Assembly: GCA_022432975.1 (NCBI GenBank)
Contig: CM039502.1
Location: forward strand, 71,818,573 to 71,882,572
DNA from: Begonia masoniana
Lineage: Eukaryota; Streptophyta; Magnoliopsida; Cucurbitales; Begoniaceae
DNA length: 64,000 nt
Direction: 5' to 3'
Part shown: positions 33,761-46,235 of the stretch, piece after piece
How positions within the stretch are numbered: the first letter of the stretch is position 1
Layout: each line of letters begins with the position of its first letter
Made by a program: the position numbers and the translations under genes
The notes under the pieces: model-generated
Told to the model about the DNA's origin: nothing
The model's database searches: none
What the model saw: only the letters and a program-made list of their open reading frames with translations

Positions 33761-34220
33761 AGAGCCATATCATTATGGCTTGTTAAATCAGTAAGTTAGT
33801 TCATGATAAAATGAATTGAAGAGTTGAAGTTAATTTTTAAATTGTTCTTAGATTTCTTTTAACTTTGAAAATTGTTTTCTTCTAATTTTCTTCAAAAACT
33901 CTTATCACGTTGAGGTTTTGTGTGTCAATGTTCGTTTCATTAAGTGTTTTTGGGTATGGTTCGTCACTCAAGACGCGTTGAGCGGTTGTGCCATTAAGTA
34001 CTGGGATGGGAAAAGGCCTTAGCTCGTATGCCGTTGTCAGACGAGTACCTAAGAAAATTAAGGGAATGGATTCGGCCTTGACTCGTAATTAGCCGGAGAT
34101 ATGAGTTTTAAAGAAAAATAGTCGAAAGTAATTTTCATAATTAAAAGTTTCGATTGATGATTGAAAGATTAATTTTAAATTTCTCTGATTGTTTAGTCAT
34201 GAATTAACATTGAAAAAAAA

Positions 34221-34766
34221 ATGAATTTAATTAATTTAAATCATTCATCTGTATCAATTAAAAATGAAGAAATTGTTGAGTACTCGCAGGCTCAACAACT
34301 AAATCAATGGACTATTCCCGAAATAGAATCAAAGAAAATTTATAAATTAGGATTTTTTGATTCAATCAGTAAAAGAACAGTTAAAACTTCCGAACAAACT
34401 ATCTGTTTGGATACTTGTGATAGAACAATTCGTTTATTATGCTTGAAGGACATTCAGAAGTATGTATCCGAATATAAGTATCTGCATATAGGTTTAATAC
34501 AGATTACATTTAAACCTTTAACTCTCCCAGGATTAAACTCTAGTATTCTAGCTGATCTTAGAGATGCTAGATGTCAAGATTGGAAATCATCTTTAATCGG
34601 AATAGTACAGACAAGTTTGTGTCATGGTCCTATTTATTTTAATGTTTACCCAAATTTAACTCTATCTTTGACAGATAGAAATTTATTTGAAGCTGTAACC
34701 TTACATGTTCAAACTCACGGATATAATTATCTGGCGGGTTTTGAAACTATCGCTATAATTTATTGA
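34221..34766 (+). pseudogene. pararetrovirus movement-protein-type ORF, first copy
   Basis: It has 181 codons from ATG to TGA, starting MNLINLNHSSVS. The central part, with LPGLNSSILADLRDARCQDW and a following LIG, resembles the 30K-family movement proteins of caulimovirids, which act at plasmodesmata. Sequence similar to the continuation of this protein carries on in other frames to about 35240, so the frame is broken after the stop. A second, more damaged copy lies at about 46870-47850. Insertion L3 interrupts the downstream part. Confidence 0.65.
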
Positions 34767-35240
34767 ATTCACTATAAAGTTTTAAAACTTTATGTCTTAA
34801 TGCTATTTTACGTAGTGATATAGGGAAAACTGTAGTAATTGAAAACAACTTATTGACAACTAATATTGCTATTCCTCGTCTTATTGATTGGAAAGAAGTA
34901 ACATTTTCAGAAAATTGGAACATTACAAATGTTGTGACTCTATAACCAATAATTAGTAATCAACTACAACAAATTACCCAATCTAGTGATGGAACGATAG
35001 AAGTAAGGTTTACACCAGAAATTACCCGAAGATTATCATTTTCTAGAAGTATGTCGTCTAGAAATAGTTTTCCTCCTATAGAGTTTCTGTTCCGAATAGC
35101 TATAGGTATTCTGAACAAACAAACTCTAATAATCAGGAAGATTCAAAAATTGAAAGTATTGGAATTTCATAACAACAGATTCCTCATGGAATTTACTCCA
35201 GAAATATGGAATCTCCGACAGTATCTGAGATGGCTTTTAA

Positions 35241-37685
35241 TGTAACACCCGAGATTAAATTTAAAAGAATAATAAAATATGTTGTTTTAAGTAATTGAGT
35301 TTTAATTAATTGAAATGTAAAGTAAATAAATTTGATTGAAATTAAGACGGGGAATAGGTTAATTTAATAACGAGATTTAATGAAATTCGTATTGGTCGGA
35401 AACACGGGAGGGCAAAACGGTAATTGAGGATTAATTAACGGTTAGTTTTATTATTATTATTATTATTTAATTTAAAAAATAAATAAATAAAAACACAACA
35501 GAATGGCCGAAGCCATTCTGTCGTGTTCGAGCACCCGAGGGAACAGGGGAGACGGAGGCGAGGGGGGAGGCGACGCGGCACCGATCACCGGCGACTTCTG
35601 ACGGTCTCCGGCCAGACGAAGACGAGGAGCAGGTTTCCGGCCTTCTCCGCGCGCGAACCGACTGGTAAGGTTGATGTTCGCCCCGTTTTCCGTTCTGTCG
35701 TGGCCGAGAGTGACGAGCTCGATTGAGCTCCGATCACCGGCCGATTTTGGGTGTTTCCGGCGTGAGTTCGCCGACCCTTGGACCGGCTTTTGTCGTCTGG
35801 TTGTGAGGAGCCCGATTTGGGCGTAAAACAGTGAAGCCCTTTTTAGGGCATTTCGGGTTTTTGCTTGTAGTTTGAGATTTTTGGTTAGTTTATGCTAATT
35901 GAGGGTATAGGTGGTTGATTGGTGAGGAATTGAGTGAGAATTGATGGAAAATCGGAAAGGGGAATTTTCCGGGTGAAGGGGCAGTTCGGGTTTTCTGAGT
36001 TTTGACCTAGTTAGGGTCGTTTGTTTTCAAATTCCTTTTGGCAGGTTAAAATAGGTTATTAGAGGAGTACGTGGCCGTTGGAATCGTTCGATTCCGATAT
36101 CCGACGCAAAAGTTACACGTTTGAAGTTCGGGTCGGTTTTTACCGAACCCAAATTGGTGACCCATTTAGTTAGGCTCTCTTTGGATTAGGCTAAAAATAA
36201 TAGTTTGAGAGTAAGTTGGTGTATGTAGGCTTAATTTTAAAGAAGTTTGAATAATTGTAGTTAGAGTTAGCTTAAATATTCGTTAGAAGTAAATTGTAAT
36301 GCTTAAATGACTTTTGTGACTGTGATAGGTTACCGAGTGAGGAAATTTACATAGCCAAAGCGAGTAAGTGCAGTGCAAGAGTTCAGGTAAGTAGTGGACT
36401 GCTTGTGTTTTGCCTTCCGGCCTACACCATGGAACGGTAGGGAATTGTTTGTTTGCTTTGTTTTGTTGTTTTGTTTTGTTTCGTGTTAAGCATTGTGTGT
36501 GGCATGCATCATGGTTTTCAAACTACGAAATACGTGTTTTGAGCATCGTTTGCAAACAGTGAAAGTAAAATGTAAAGTTAAAAGATATGTGAGGCAATGT
36601 GACCTTTTGGTGGAGTCGCCTCGTCGCGATTTAGTGTCTGAAAGTATGACAGTTCGGGAGGGTTCCACAAAAGGTGTGTGTGGTCTCTTGTGGTGTAACC
36701 TCGTCGCGATTTAGTGTCTGAAAGTATGACAGTTCGGGAGGTTAACACAAAAGATGCACGGTGTTGTCTGGTTGAGTCACCTCTTCGCGATTTAGTGTCT
36801 GAAAGTATGACAGTTCGGGAGGTGTCTACCAGTGAGTTGATAATGAACGAGGTTCATTGATCGACGTGGGAGAAGATCATGTATGGCCGTCCCGTGTGTG
36901 AACACGATGTGTGCCTCGGATCTGGCTCTGAGTGGTCAACGCGTGACCATCCTGTTAGGATAGGTATCCGCTTGACGCACAAGTGAAAGTGATGAGTAAT
37001 GAAACGAGAACGAGTGAACACAACCGAGAGTTAGAAACCGCATGTATTAGGGTTGTGGTGAGGGTTGTTGTGTAGTGTGCATTGTGTTTTCGTATGCATT
37101 ATTCCCTACTTGTTAAGTATTAGGCTTACGTTTTGTGTTCCGTGGTGTAGGTATTGACAGGAGTACAGGTGAGTGCCTTACGGAAAGCCAGGATTGGGAC
37201 GCAGTTGGTGATGTACGGGGCATGCCGGTGCAGGCAGTTGTCGGGGCGACTCGACCATGGTCTTCGGAGAATGTGGGTTTTGTATTTTGGTAGTATTGTA
37301 AATGTCTGCTTGTAAATTGATGGATGATGGAAATGTGTAGTTCTTTTTGGGTGGTTGTCTTATGTGTATTTGTTGTATATAGTTATAGTGCAGGGTGATG
37401 TGTTACCCTATATTGTGAATGATTGTTAGAGATTTCGTAGATTAGTTAGATTGTTAGGAATATTCTGGATCTGGTTGGGAATTGATTTGTGTGCAGGTAT
37501 TTAGCATTTTGGAGGCGCCATTTTCAGGTGTTACTTTGTCGAAATTTTCGGGAAGGACGCCGTGGTGCTGTAAAGGTTAGGATTAAGAGGAATTAGCAAG
37601 TCTAGACTTATTTTAAATTAGGTTTTAACGTGGGATTGGTTAGCAAAGTAGCGCACCGAACCAGGGTGGGTTTGGGGGCGTTACA
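35241..37685 (+). mobile_element. Long-LTR element L3 (2445 bp)
   Basis: It starts TGTAACACCC and ends GGGGGCGTTACA, with a perfect TTTAA duplication (35236-35240 and 37686-37690). The uninterrupted viral copy near 47838 shows the empty site. Motifs: CAG|GTAAGT (36387), arm 1 (36421-36435), minisatellite, arm 2 (37137-37151), an 18-nt interval (37151-37168), GTGAGT (37169), a hairpin (37383-37417) and GTGCAG|GTA (37496). No gene. Confidence 0.92.
36605..36830. repeat. minisatellite in L3, three units of about 85 bp
   Basis: Each unit holds CGCGATTTAGTGTCTGAAAG followed by TATGACAGTTCGGGAGG; the spacers between units diverge. Confidence 0.8.
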
Positions 37686-37705
37686 TTTAATGTTTATTTG
37701 TTTTA

Positions 37706-38949
37706 ATGGATTATTCACCTAGTTTAGCTCTTAGAAAGATTATAAATGACGATTTTAATTTAGAGAAACACAGAATATTTAGAGAATGGTTTCTCAAAAA
37801 ATTCAGTAAATCTGAAATCGAATATTTAAAGAATCGATTTTATCTTGATCTAGAAATTAATAAAACTTTTATGTATTTCCCAAACTTGTTTGGAACTGGC
37901 ATATAGATTACAGAATTCATTTAAATGTTATTAATGAATTTCAGAAACATTAATCAACTTGGTTAAAAAGGAATGGTTCAATGGTTAAGTCTGTCCATCC
38001 ACCTTTAGAACCAATAAATTTGAAAAATGAACAAACAACTGTAGAAGCTATTTCCTTAGTAGATTTTTCAAACCCTCATATTGAAAAAGATGATGTTATT
38101 ATTGAAAAAAATAACTTTACAAATATTAATCTTCAAACTATAAGTAAGCAGTTAAACAAAATTGAAAATCAAATTAATAAGATAATTCCAGAATCAATTG
38201 CTTCAACCTCTAAAGCTTTAAATATTTTAAAACCGGATGTAAAATCTCCGATTCCTATTTCAAATTTTAACTTTTCAAATCCTAAAAAAGATTCAGATTT
38301 TATCGATCAATTACTTATCATAATGGATAAAAAGTTAAATATCAGTACTCTTGGTGGTAAAGACACTGACTCTGACTCTGATCCTGAGTCAGTATATGAT
38401 GCAAAAGCTTTACAAAAGCTGCAAGATTATTTTTACAACTTGCAGGAAGCTTATCCTTTCACTAGCAATCAGGAATCTTATCCTTCAACCAGTAATCAAG
38501 ACCCATCTAATATCAATCGTGTTAAATATAATGGTCCTGGATCCGATATTGTTCGTCGCACTTATTATAAACGCCTAACTCCTCAAGACTTACTTTGGGA
38601 AGAGAATTTCTATTTAGAACAGAAATCTTATAATGCGAAAATCATCTATGAATGGAATATAGATGGATTATCCTAATATCAAATTTATGAAATGATTCAT
38701 AAAATGTTAATGCATTCTAGTGTCTTTAAAGCCTCGAAGAATAGTGATCATGATATCACTATCTTTATAATTAATGGTTTTACAGGTTGTTTCAAAGATT
38801 GGTGGGACAACTATTTATCCTTTTCCCAACAAACTGAAATTCTTAAAGCAGTAAAACAAGAAAGTTTTATTGAAACCGCTACCCCGTATCAGGTCACACT
38901 CTTACTCAGCAACGGACAACAGTTGTCGAAGATGCTGTTTATTCCTTAG
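37706..38949 (+). pseudogene. pararetrovirus capsid-region ORFs
   Basis: Three consecutive open stretches lie at 37706-37906, 37981-38676 and 38692-38949, separated by stops. The middle one is Asn/Ser/Lys-rich with a DSDSDPES acidic patch. The last one, with GCFKDWWDNYLSF, resembles the conserved Trp-rich part before the capsid domain in caulimovirid coat proteins. The frame is broken at 38677 and after 38949. An inverted, diverged copy of the right-hand part is at 43286-44200. Confidence 0.55.
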
Positions 38950-39432
38950 TTTAAGCTATAATTCTCCATTTCATTGGCGCTATTGATCAGCGACAAGAAA
39001 GGGAAGAGAGCTTTTACAAAATCTTCGTTGTATATCTTTAACCCATTTTTGATGGTATAAAGATGTTTTTATTACAAAAGTTATGCAACGAAAAGATGCT
39101 AATTCAGAACATTGAAAAGCTAAATTTATTGATAGCTTACCACCTTTATTTGCTAAAAGGTTCGTCAAAAGTTATTGGATTTAAATGCAGGAAATATGAT
39201 TACTTGGTCCTCCTGCACTTATGGTAGTCTTATAGGTGTTTGTGTTCAAGTTGGTATATCTCTCTGTAACGATATGAAGTTACAGTATCAACTAAAGAAA
39301 CATAATCTAACAGGGAAAAAAGTGAATTTTGTGAACAATTTGCCTACAATGTCCCTATCAATTATCCTAAAAAACATAATAAAAAGTTTCTCAAAATGAG
39401 AAGTATAATTCAAAGCGAAAGAAAAAGAAAAC
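38950..39432 (+). pseudogene. pararetrovirus coat-protein C-terminal region, broken
   Basis: An open piece (39175-39399) has SCTYGSLIGVC and DMKLQYQLKKHNLTGKK, matching the inverted piece at 43300-43551. Stops and frame changes occur throughout. It ends at a sharp junction at 39432/39433, where the sequence switches to the inverted 3' viral region. Confidence 0.6.
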
Positions 39433-40125
39433 TAGTTACAAACTCCTTTATATAGGTGGAGTGAGACAGAAATATTAGAGTAATCGTCATGGATGACGAA
39501 CCTCTCCATTATTGCGGATAGTGGACTCTCCATTATTGTGGATAGTGGACTCTCCATTATTGCGGATAGTGGACTCAACTTTTTCACAGGGGTCCACCAA
39601 TACTGAAAAGTCTTTTGAAATAACTTCTGCTTTTTCACTGGGGTCCACCATTTCTGAATTGTCGGCTTTGACACCAGCTTTAAGAACACAATTCCTTATT
39701 GCTAAAATCCAGCTGCTTTTATGCTGAAATCTACGGTTTTTAGGAAGAGGAATCCGCTTTATAACAGGCCTCCGGTTTCTTTTAAAAATTAATCTTATCA
39801 TTGAATTCTTTTTCCACTTTCGCGTAACTGCTTTAACTCAATAAGTGAGTCCCAAAGGTCGATATCAGAAGGAAAATCTTCGTCTTGATTTGGGTCTTGA
39901 GATTCACCAGATAATACAGAAAAATGACCACTGTTAGCTTCCAAGGAATTCATGGAAATGTCACTTTGATTATCCTAATCATGATCTTCTGGAAGAGAAA
40001 AAAATTATTCGCAAATAGTTTCCAAAACTTTTATTTCTAGATCGCTTGAATTCAGATTAGGATACTGATTTTTGATCATCAACTTAATTTGATGAATAAA
40101 ATTAATTGATTATGATTTGTCAGAG
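39433..40125 (-). other. inverted block of the pararetrovirus 3' region
   Basis: It is the reverse complement of about 45535-46255. It contains three 24-bp repeat units (39505-39576), a TATATAAAG box (about 39448-39455, minus strand) and parts of the 3' ORF. It is bounded left by an inversion junction and right by element L4a. Confidence 0.8.
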
Positions 40126-42276
40126 TGTAACGCCCCGAGTTTTCTGAACCCAGTTTATTACTCATAAACTCGAACTTGACTAAGAACTTTGGACCAAATT
40201 TAAAATTTCGCTCAAAAGTCTAAATTTGGCATTTTTCTAAAACTTCAAAACGTTTAAATACTTGCAGCGGAAATCATTTGAACAAAAATAGAGTTAAACA
40301 AAACTAAAGAACAATGTTTGAATAATCAATTGAGATGTTAGGGAACATTCGGCCAAAAGGAATAAGGTTTAAATCGAGAAATACTTTGAAAGTTGCAAAA
40401 GTCAAACTCGTTTGCCGCTGAACAAAGTCAACAAGAGGGCAGAAATAAAACTGAAGGATCTCTACCGATGACGTCAGCCAGAGGATCATTCTTCCAGCTT
40501 CAGCCGATCGCAAAACGACAAGTTTCGCTACTACATCTACCGAAGACGTCAGCCGGATGATTCATTCGGCCAGCCTCTGCCGACCATAAGACGACAAAAG
40601 ACTTTACTCACAAAACAAAACAAATAGAATACATTGACCGGTCACTAAACGACAAAATCATTTCCTACATCTTCCGATAACTATAGCACTCGACATCCAC
40701 TGATCGCTAAACGACAAAAGTCTAAACTTTCTACCGATGAAATAAACTACACCATTCCGATAGATTTGACACGTTACTCCTACCGGTAGTAAACAACCAT
40801 CTTCTACCGATAGATTACCACTTTCCGGTAGAAAACAGAGCAATTTTTCCACAATTCATACTCTATACAAAAAAAATAACTCTACTACGAAGGGACTTAT
40901 TCGCTTCAATGAAACCTTTCGAAAACGACTCCAATCCCTACGTTACTCAAATCCAGTAAAAACCAATGCTAAATCAGCAAGGTACTATTTTCAGAAGATT
41001 TCAAAATGTGTTTCAAAACATTGAAAACTATTGCTGTCATAAGACTCAACATACTTAAGTGAAAACATTGTCGACTGAACCAGAGAGTTTTCAAATCTAA
41101 GATCAGGACATTAAAAGTTGATTCTGTCAGCGAAACTTAAACACAACTCAGCTATCCAGTTTTTCACTACAATGCACATATACAAAACACTGGTTAAACC
41201 GCCTCATCAGTTTACCAAGTCATGGCCTGAATGCGCTCCTCCAACATCATCTATGCGTTTGTGAACTCAGGGAAATCACCTGCAGTAACCTCAACACCTA
41301 CATCACAAAACTCATCTATTAGCCTAATGCTAAGCAAGCAAAGCAATAATGAAATGATATGCTGAAACATAAAACCTAAATATGCAGTTTCTACTTTCTC
41401 ATCTCAGTTGTACATTCGCTCGTTTACTGATCTGATCCTTCGGTTCCCTTGGGAGTGGGATCAGTTCCCCCAATGTTATACATCCTCTACTCGATTAAGG
41501 GGCGGATGAATTCCCTTAATAGCTATTCTGATCCCTCAGTTCCCTTGGGAGTGGGATCAATTCTCCCAATGTTCTACATCCTCTACTCGATTAAGGGGCG
41601 GATCAATTCTCTTAATAGCTGATCTGTCACATTCGGTTCATGCCTTACCATTCTTTACATGAAAATTCATATTCGTAATCTTTCATAAAAACATGATGCA
41701 TGTCATACAAACTCATTCGCACAATGCATAATCCTAATGTTTTGTGATGTAGGCCCGAAGGCACATGCATACTTTACTTACCTGGATTCCTGGGGAAATG
41801 TTTGGTTGCTAACCACTTCGGGTTCTGCTCAAACCTAAAACCATAGATAGTGTATTAGTTAAACTTCATTCTAAACTATCCAGGAGTCTTAAGGAGATTA
41901 GTTTGGAAGCTCAGATCTTCGTGTATTCCCGATTCTGCACTAAACCCGAAACTACACACATTCACAACACTCCCAAAAACACATACATTGCACTCCCTCT
42001 GTTATTTAACTGTCAAGTCATAAGAAAAAATGAAGGAACTCACCTAAATCGGAGAAATCACTGGAGAAGTCGGAGGGAAAATCGCCTGGAGCTCTGATGA
42101 GCTTGAGCTGAATAGCGAGAAAGGAAAAATGAGGGGACAGTGGCGGCTAAACCTCATTAAACCCTCCCTTAAATACATTATCTACAATAAATTACAATTT
42201 ACCACTTTGTCCTTACTCATACACTTATTAACCTAATCACTAAATCACCAAGTTTAATTTTTAAAGCATTCTAAAA
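40126..42276 (-). mobile_element. Long-LTR element L4a, reverse, 5' end truncated
   Basis: The plus-strand left edge is TGTAACGCCCCGAG after CAGAG. Content and motif order (AGGTAAGT near 41782, arms at 41739-41753 and 41297-41311, 18-nt interval 41297-41280) show minus orientation. Compared with the related element at 62170, about 50 bases of the LTR start are missing at 42276, where the forward fragment L4b begins. No gene. Confidence 0.75.
41433..41624. repeat. 96-bp tandem duplication in L4a
   Basis: Two units start TGATCC(T/C)TC(G/A)GTTCCC. The unit is the reverse-complement relative of the 110-bp unit at 62881-63100, tying L4a and L8 to one subfamily. Confidence 0.85.
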
Positions 42277-42494
42277 AGGTAGAGTACGGGGCCACCTGAC
42301 TACGTGGGATGGCAGGACGTAACGCCACATGGTCGAGGTTAAAACCAAGGGATGGCGATACGTAACGCCTCGGGGACCGTTATAAAGGTAGAGTACGGGG
42401 ACACCTGACTACGTGGGACGGCGGGGCGTAACGCCACGTGGTCGAGGTTAAAACCGAGGGATGGCGATACGTAACGCCTCGGGGACTGTTATAA
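42277..42494. repeat. 109-bp tandem duplication in L4b
   Basis: Units start AGGTAGAGTACGGGG at 42277 and 42386 and differ by a few bases; a third start is truncated after 42495. Confidence 0.9.
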
Positions 42495-43285
42495 AGGTAA
42501 TCAGAGCGGTGTGGAGGTTTGGTTGTAACTTGTGGACCTCGTTCCTGGAGGAACCGGAACGGCGGTGACGTGCCGGTAAACAATGCAGTGTACGGACTGA
42601 CTGCCCGGTGCGATTACATTCCAAACCTCGATGTGATGCGATGCGGTGAGATGATGACAACGTGTGTAGAGACCTGCATGTGTTAGGATTGCATAACCAG
42701 TTTTCATGCTTCACGTTTATTTTTCAGCACTTTACTTGCTAAGCTTTGAGCTTACGGTGTGTTCTGTGATGTAGGTACTGCTGAGCTGGTGGGTGTGTAC
42801 TGAGAGTCTGACTAGGAGTAGGTGGTAGTTGGTGGCGTGCGACCAGGGCCCCGGTTGATGACAGTGTTAGGGCGACCCGACCCAGGAGGAGCCGTAGTAT
42901 GGTGTTGATAAGGAGTAGGACTTTTTATCTTTTGTGAGGGTAGTTGTATTGTTGTATATAGTCATAGTTAAGGGTGATATGTCGCCCTATACTATGGACT
43001 TTCTTCACTTAGGGATGTTAGTATTTTTAGTTTCCCTCTTTACTGCTATTTGGCGATTTCGTATGCTGGATAATTGAGTAGGAGTATTCTGGATTGGTTG
43101 GGATTTATTCGTTTGCAGGTACTTAGCATTTTGGGGGCGCCATTTTCAGGCGTTACTCTGTCGAAATTTTCAGGGAGGACGCCGTGATGCTTAATGGTTA
43201 GGATTAAGAGAAATTAGTGAGTCGTTTAGCTCTGTGTAGTCCCTGTAGCGAACCGGGAATCCAGGTAGATTTTCGGGGCGTTACA
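42277..43285 (+). mobile_element. Long-LTR fragment L4b, 3' part, forward
   Basis: It ends TTTCGGGGCGTTACA at 43285, next to inverted viral sequence. It starts with a 109-bp tandem repeat and continues with the arm 2 motif (42764-42779), a hairpin (42963-42996) and TTTGCAG|GTA (43118). The 5' half is missing. Together with L4a it forms a head-to-head LTR pair. Confidence 0.75.
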
Positions 43286-44200
43286 TATTTCTTTTTCTTT
43301 CATTTTGAATTATACATCTCAATTTGAGAATTTTTTTTATTATGTTTTTTAGGATAATTGATAGGGACATTATAGGCAAATTGTTCACAAAATTCAACTA
43401 TCTCTTTTTTTCCTGTTAGATTCTGTTTCTTTAGTTGATACTGTAACTTCATATCGTTATAGAGAGATAAACCAATTGTAACACAAACACCTATAAGATT
43501 ACCATAAATGCAGGAGGACCAAGGAATCATATTTTCTGCATTCAAATCCAATAACTTTTGACGAACCTTTTTAGCAAATAAAGGTGGTAAGCCATCAATA
43601 AATTTAGCTTTCCAATGTTCTGAATTAGCAACTTTTCGCTACATAACTTTTGTAATAAAAACATCTTTATACCATAGAAAATGGGTTAAAGATGTACAAC
43701 AAAGATTTTGTAAAAGCTCTCTTCCCCTTTTTTGTCGTTGATCAATAGCGTCAATGAAATGGAGAATTATAGCTTGAACTAAGGAATAAACAGCGTCTTC
43801 GACAGCTGTTGTCCGTTGCTGAGTAAGAGTGTGACCTGATACGGGATCAATAGGGATTTCAATAAAACTTTCTTGTTTTACTGCTTTAAGAATTTTGGGT
43901 TGTTGGGAAAATAATAAATAGTTGTCCCACCAACCTTTGAGACAACCGTAAAACCATTAATTATGAAGATAGCGATATTATGATCACTATTCTTCGAGGC
44001 TTTACAGACACTAGAATACATTAACATTTTATGAATCATTTCATAAATTTGATATTCAGATAATCCATCTATATTCCATTTATAAATGGTTTTCGCACTA
44101 TAGGATTTTTGTTCTAAATAGAAATTCTCTTCCCAAAGTAAGTCTTGAGGAGTTGGGCGTTTATTATGTTTATCTAATACCCATTGGAATAAAATTGTTG
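43286..44200 (-). pseudogene. inverted pararetrovirus coat-protein region
   Basis: On the minus strand it matches the plus-strand region at 38690-39430, including an 83-codon open piece (43551-43300) with SCIYGNLIGVC and DMKLQYQLKKQNLTGKK. Frameshifts separate it from the rest. The right junction to forward sequence lies roughly at 44180-44225. Confidence 0.6.
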
Positions 44201-44320
44201 AACAGATGCTTCTAATTTTGGTTTTGGAGGTATCTTAAAACAATTTAATCCAAATAATAAAAAAGAAGAATTAATCAGATTTATTCTGGTATTTGAAAGC
44301 CTGCTCAGCAGAATTATTCA

Positions 44321-44644
44321 ATGGTAAAGAAAGAAATACTTTCCATTGTAAAGTGTATTTCTAAATTTCAGGATGATTTATTGAATCAAAAATTTTTTCT
44401 TAGAATTGATTGCTCATCTGCGAAATTTATTTTATCAAAAGATCTTAAAAATCTTGTTTCAAAACAGATATTTGCCCGTTGGCAATCCGAACTTTCTTTT
44501 TTTTATTTTACTATTGAATATATTAAAGGTGAAAATAATTATTTGCCTGATTTTTTAACCCGAGAATTTCTGCAGAATGGAACCCACAAATCAGGGAAGA
44601 GGTCGTGGCCGTGGTTGAAAATCATCCGTATCCTATCAGTATAA
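44321..44644 (+). pseudogene. pararetrovirus RNase H-domain fragment
   Basis: An open piece with LRIDCSSAKFILSKDL, IFARWQSELSFF and FTIEYIKGENNYLPDFLTRE, the C-terminal part of a retroelement RNase H, followed by a basic tail. RNase H removes the RNA strand during reverse transcription. The upstream sequence from about 44225 has a further short piece in another frame. The polymerase palm (YVDD-type motif) is not present in this block. Confidence 0.7.
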
Positions 44645-46194
44645 TGTTTCATCTCTTAGAGCTTCTTCTTCTAGAGCTTCCTCTCAATTCAAAAATAAAA
44701 ATCAGAAAAAGACTGCAAAAGAGATTTTGGAACAAGGACCGTAGTTTATAAAAAAGAAAGTGGTTGAACCTGTTTTGGCCCTTTCTAAAAATGATATGAA
44801 ACTAAATCAGAAAGATGCCTAGTATTTAAAAGAAAGATACCTTGGCTCTCAACAGTAAACTGTTCTAGAAGGAAAGTCTCGTTATATTTATGAGGCTATC
44901 CTTACTGAAATTCAATCCGTATCAATATTTCATCATTACCTTGAAGAAGGAAACAATAAATCACCTATAACACATTCAAAGTGCTATATTATCCGTATTA
45001 TTCACCCGCAAGAATGGGGTTTATCCGTATTTGCAATTTGAACATTAAAACTCAATGACCAGAAATATAATTATTGGGATTATACCGGCGCTTGGTCATT
45101 TGTGTTTTATTATCAGAATCCGGTAAGAACTCATTCGTGGTTCTTTACCCTAAATTCAGAGATATTAAAATTCGAAGAAAAATATATGATTTGGTTCTTA
45201 CATTGGTAGGAATCTCATTCTCTCGAGCTAAGTCTATTTCCAAAGGATTTTCAGGATAACTTCCATTTATGGAAAGGAGTTCATCCAACTTTATCCGTAC
45301 AAAAATCAGAAATTATTGGTCAAGATATTATATGGTTTTGCACCGAATTCCAAGTAAACTGGATTTGGCAGTGGAACCTTGAATTGGACAAAGACCATCT
45401 AGGTATTCCAGAACTTCAACGAAATTTTTATGTAAAGTGGTGGTCCCGCTTTGATTCAGAAAAATGCTTAGAAAATATTTCTAAAGTTATTAAGCATTAT
45501 CAGGAGCTTAAATCAACATTAGAAAAAAGTTCCTCTGACAAATCATAATCAACTAATTTTATTCATCAAATTAAGTTGATGATCAAAAATCAGTATCCTA
45601 ATCTGAATTCAAGCGATCTGGAAATAAAAGTTTTGGAAACTATTTGCGAACAATTTTTATCTCTTCCAAAAGATCATGATCAGGATAATCAAAGTGACAC
45701 TTCCATGAATTCCTTGGAAGCTAATAGTGGTCACTTTTTTGTATTAGCTAGTGAATCTCAAGACCCGAATCAAGACGAAGATTTTCCTTCTAATATCGAC
45801 CTCTGGACTCACTTATTGAGTTAAAGCAGTTACGCGAAAGAGGAAAAAGAATTCAATGATAAGATTAATTTCTAAAAGAAACCGGAGGCCTATTATAAAT
45901 TGGATTCCTCTTCTGAAAAATCGTAGATGCCAGCATAAAAGCAGCTGGATTTTAGCAATAAGGAATCGTGTTCTTAAAGCTGGTTTCAAAGCCGACAATT
46001 TAGAAATGGTAGACCCTAGCAAAAAAGCAGAAGTTATTTCAGAAGACTTTTCAGTATTGGTGGACCCCTGTGAAAAAGTTGAGTCCACTATCCGCGATAA
46101 TGGAGAGTCCACTATCCACGATAATGGAGAGTCCACTATCCGCAATAATGGAGAGTCCACTATCTGCAATAATGGAGAGGTTTGTCATCCATGA
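44645..46194 (+). pseudogene. pararetrovirus 3' ORF region, broken
   Basis: Several short open pieces (for example 45576-45824 and 45856-46194) in different frames. The recognisable parts are an acidic stretch (DHDQDNQSDTS) and a basic piece ending in the tandem repeats. I cannot name its function. A matching inverted block is at 39433-40125. Confidence 0.5.
46081..46176 (+). repeat. four 24-bp tandem repeats upstream of the viral TATA box
   Basis: Units begin GAGTCCACTATC and end AATGGA at 46081, 46105, 46129 and 46153. The inverted copy at 39505-39576 has three units. A TGACG motif follows at about 46191. Confidence 0.92.
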
Positions 46195-46228
46195 CGATTA
46201 CTCTAATATTTTTGTATTTCACTCCACC

Positions 46229-46235
46229 TATATAA
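46229..46235 (+). promoter_or_regulatory. putative pregenomic-RNA promoter TATA box
   Basis: CCTATATAATGG, 52 bases after the 24-bp repeats and about 165 bases before the primer-binding site, the expected position for a caulimovirid full-length transcript promoter. Function inferred. Confidence 0.5.
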
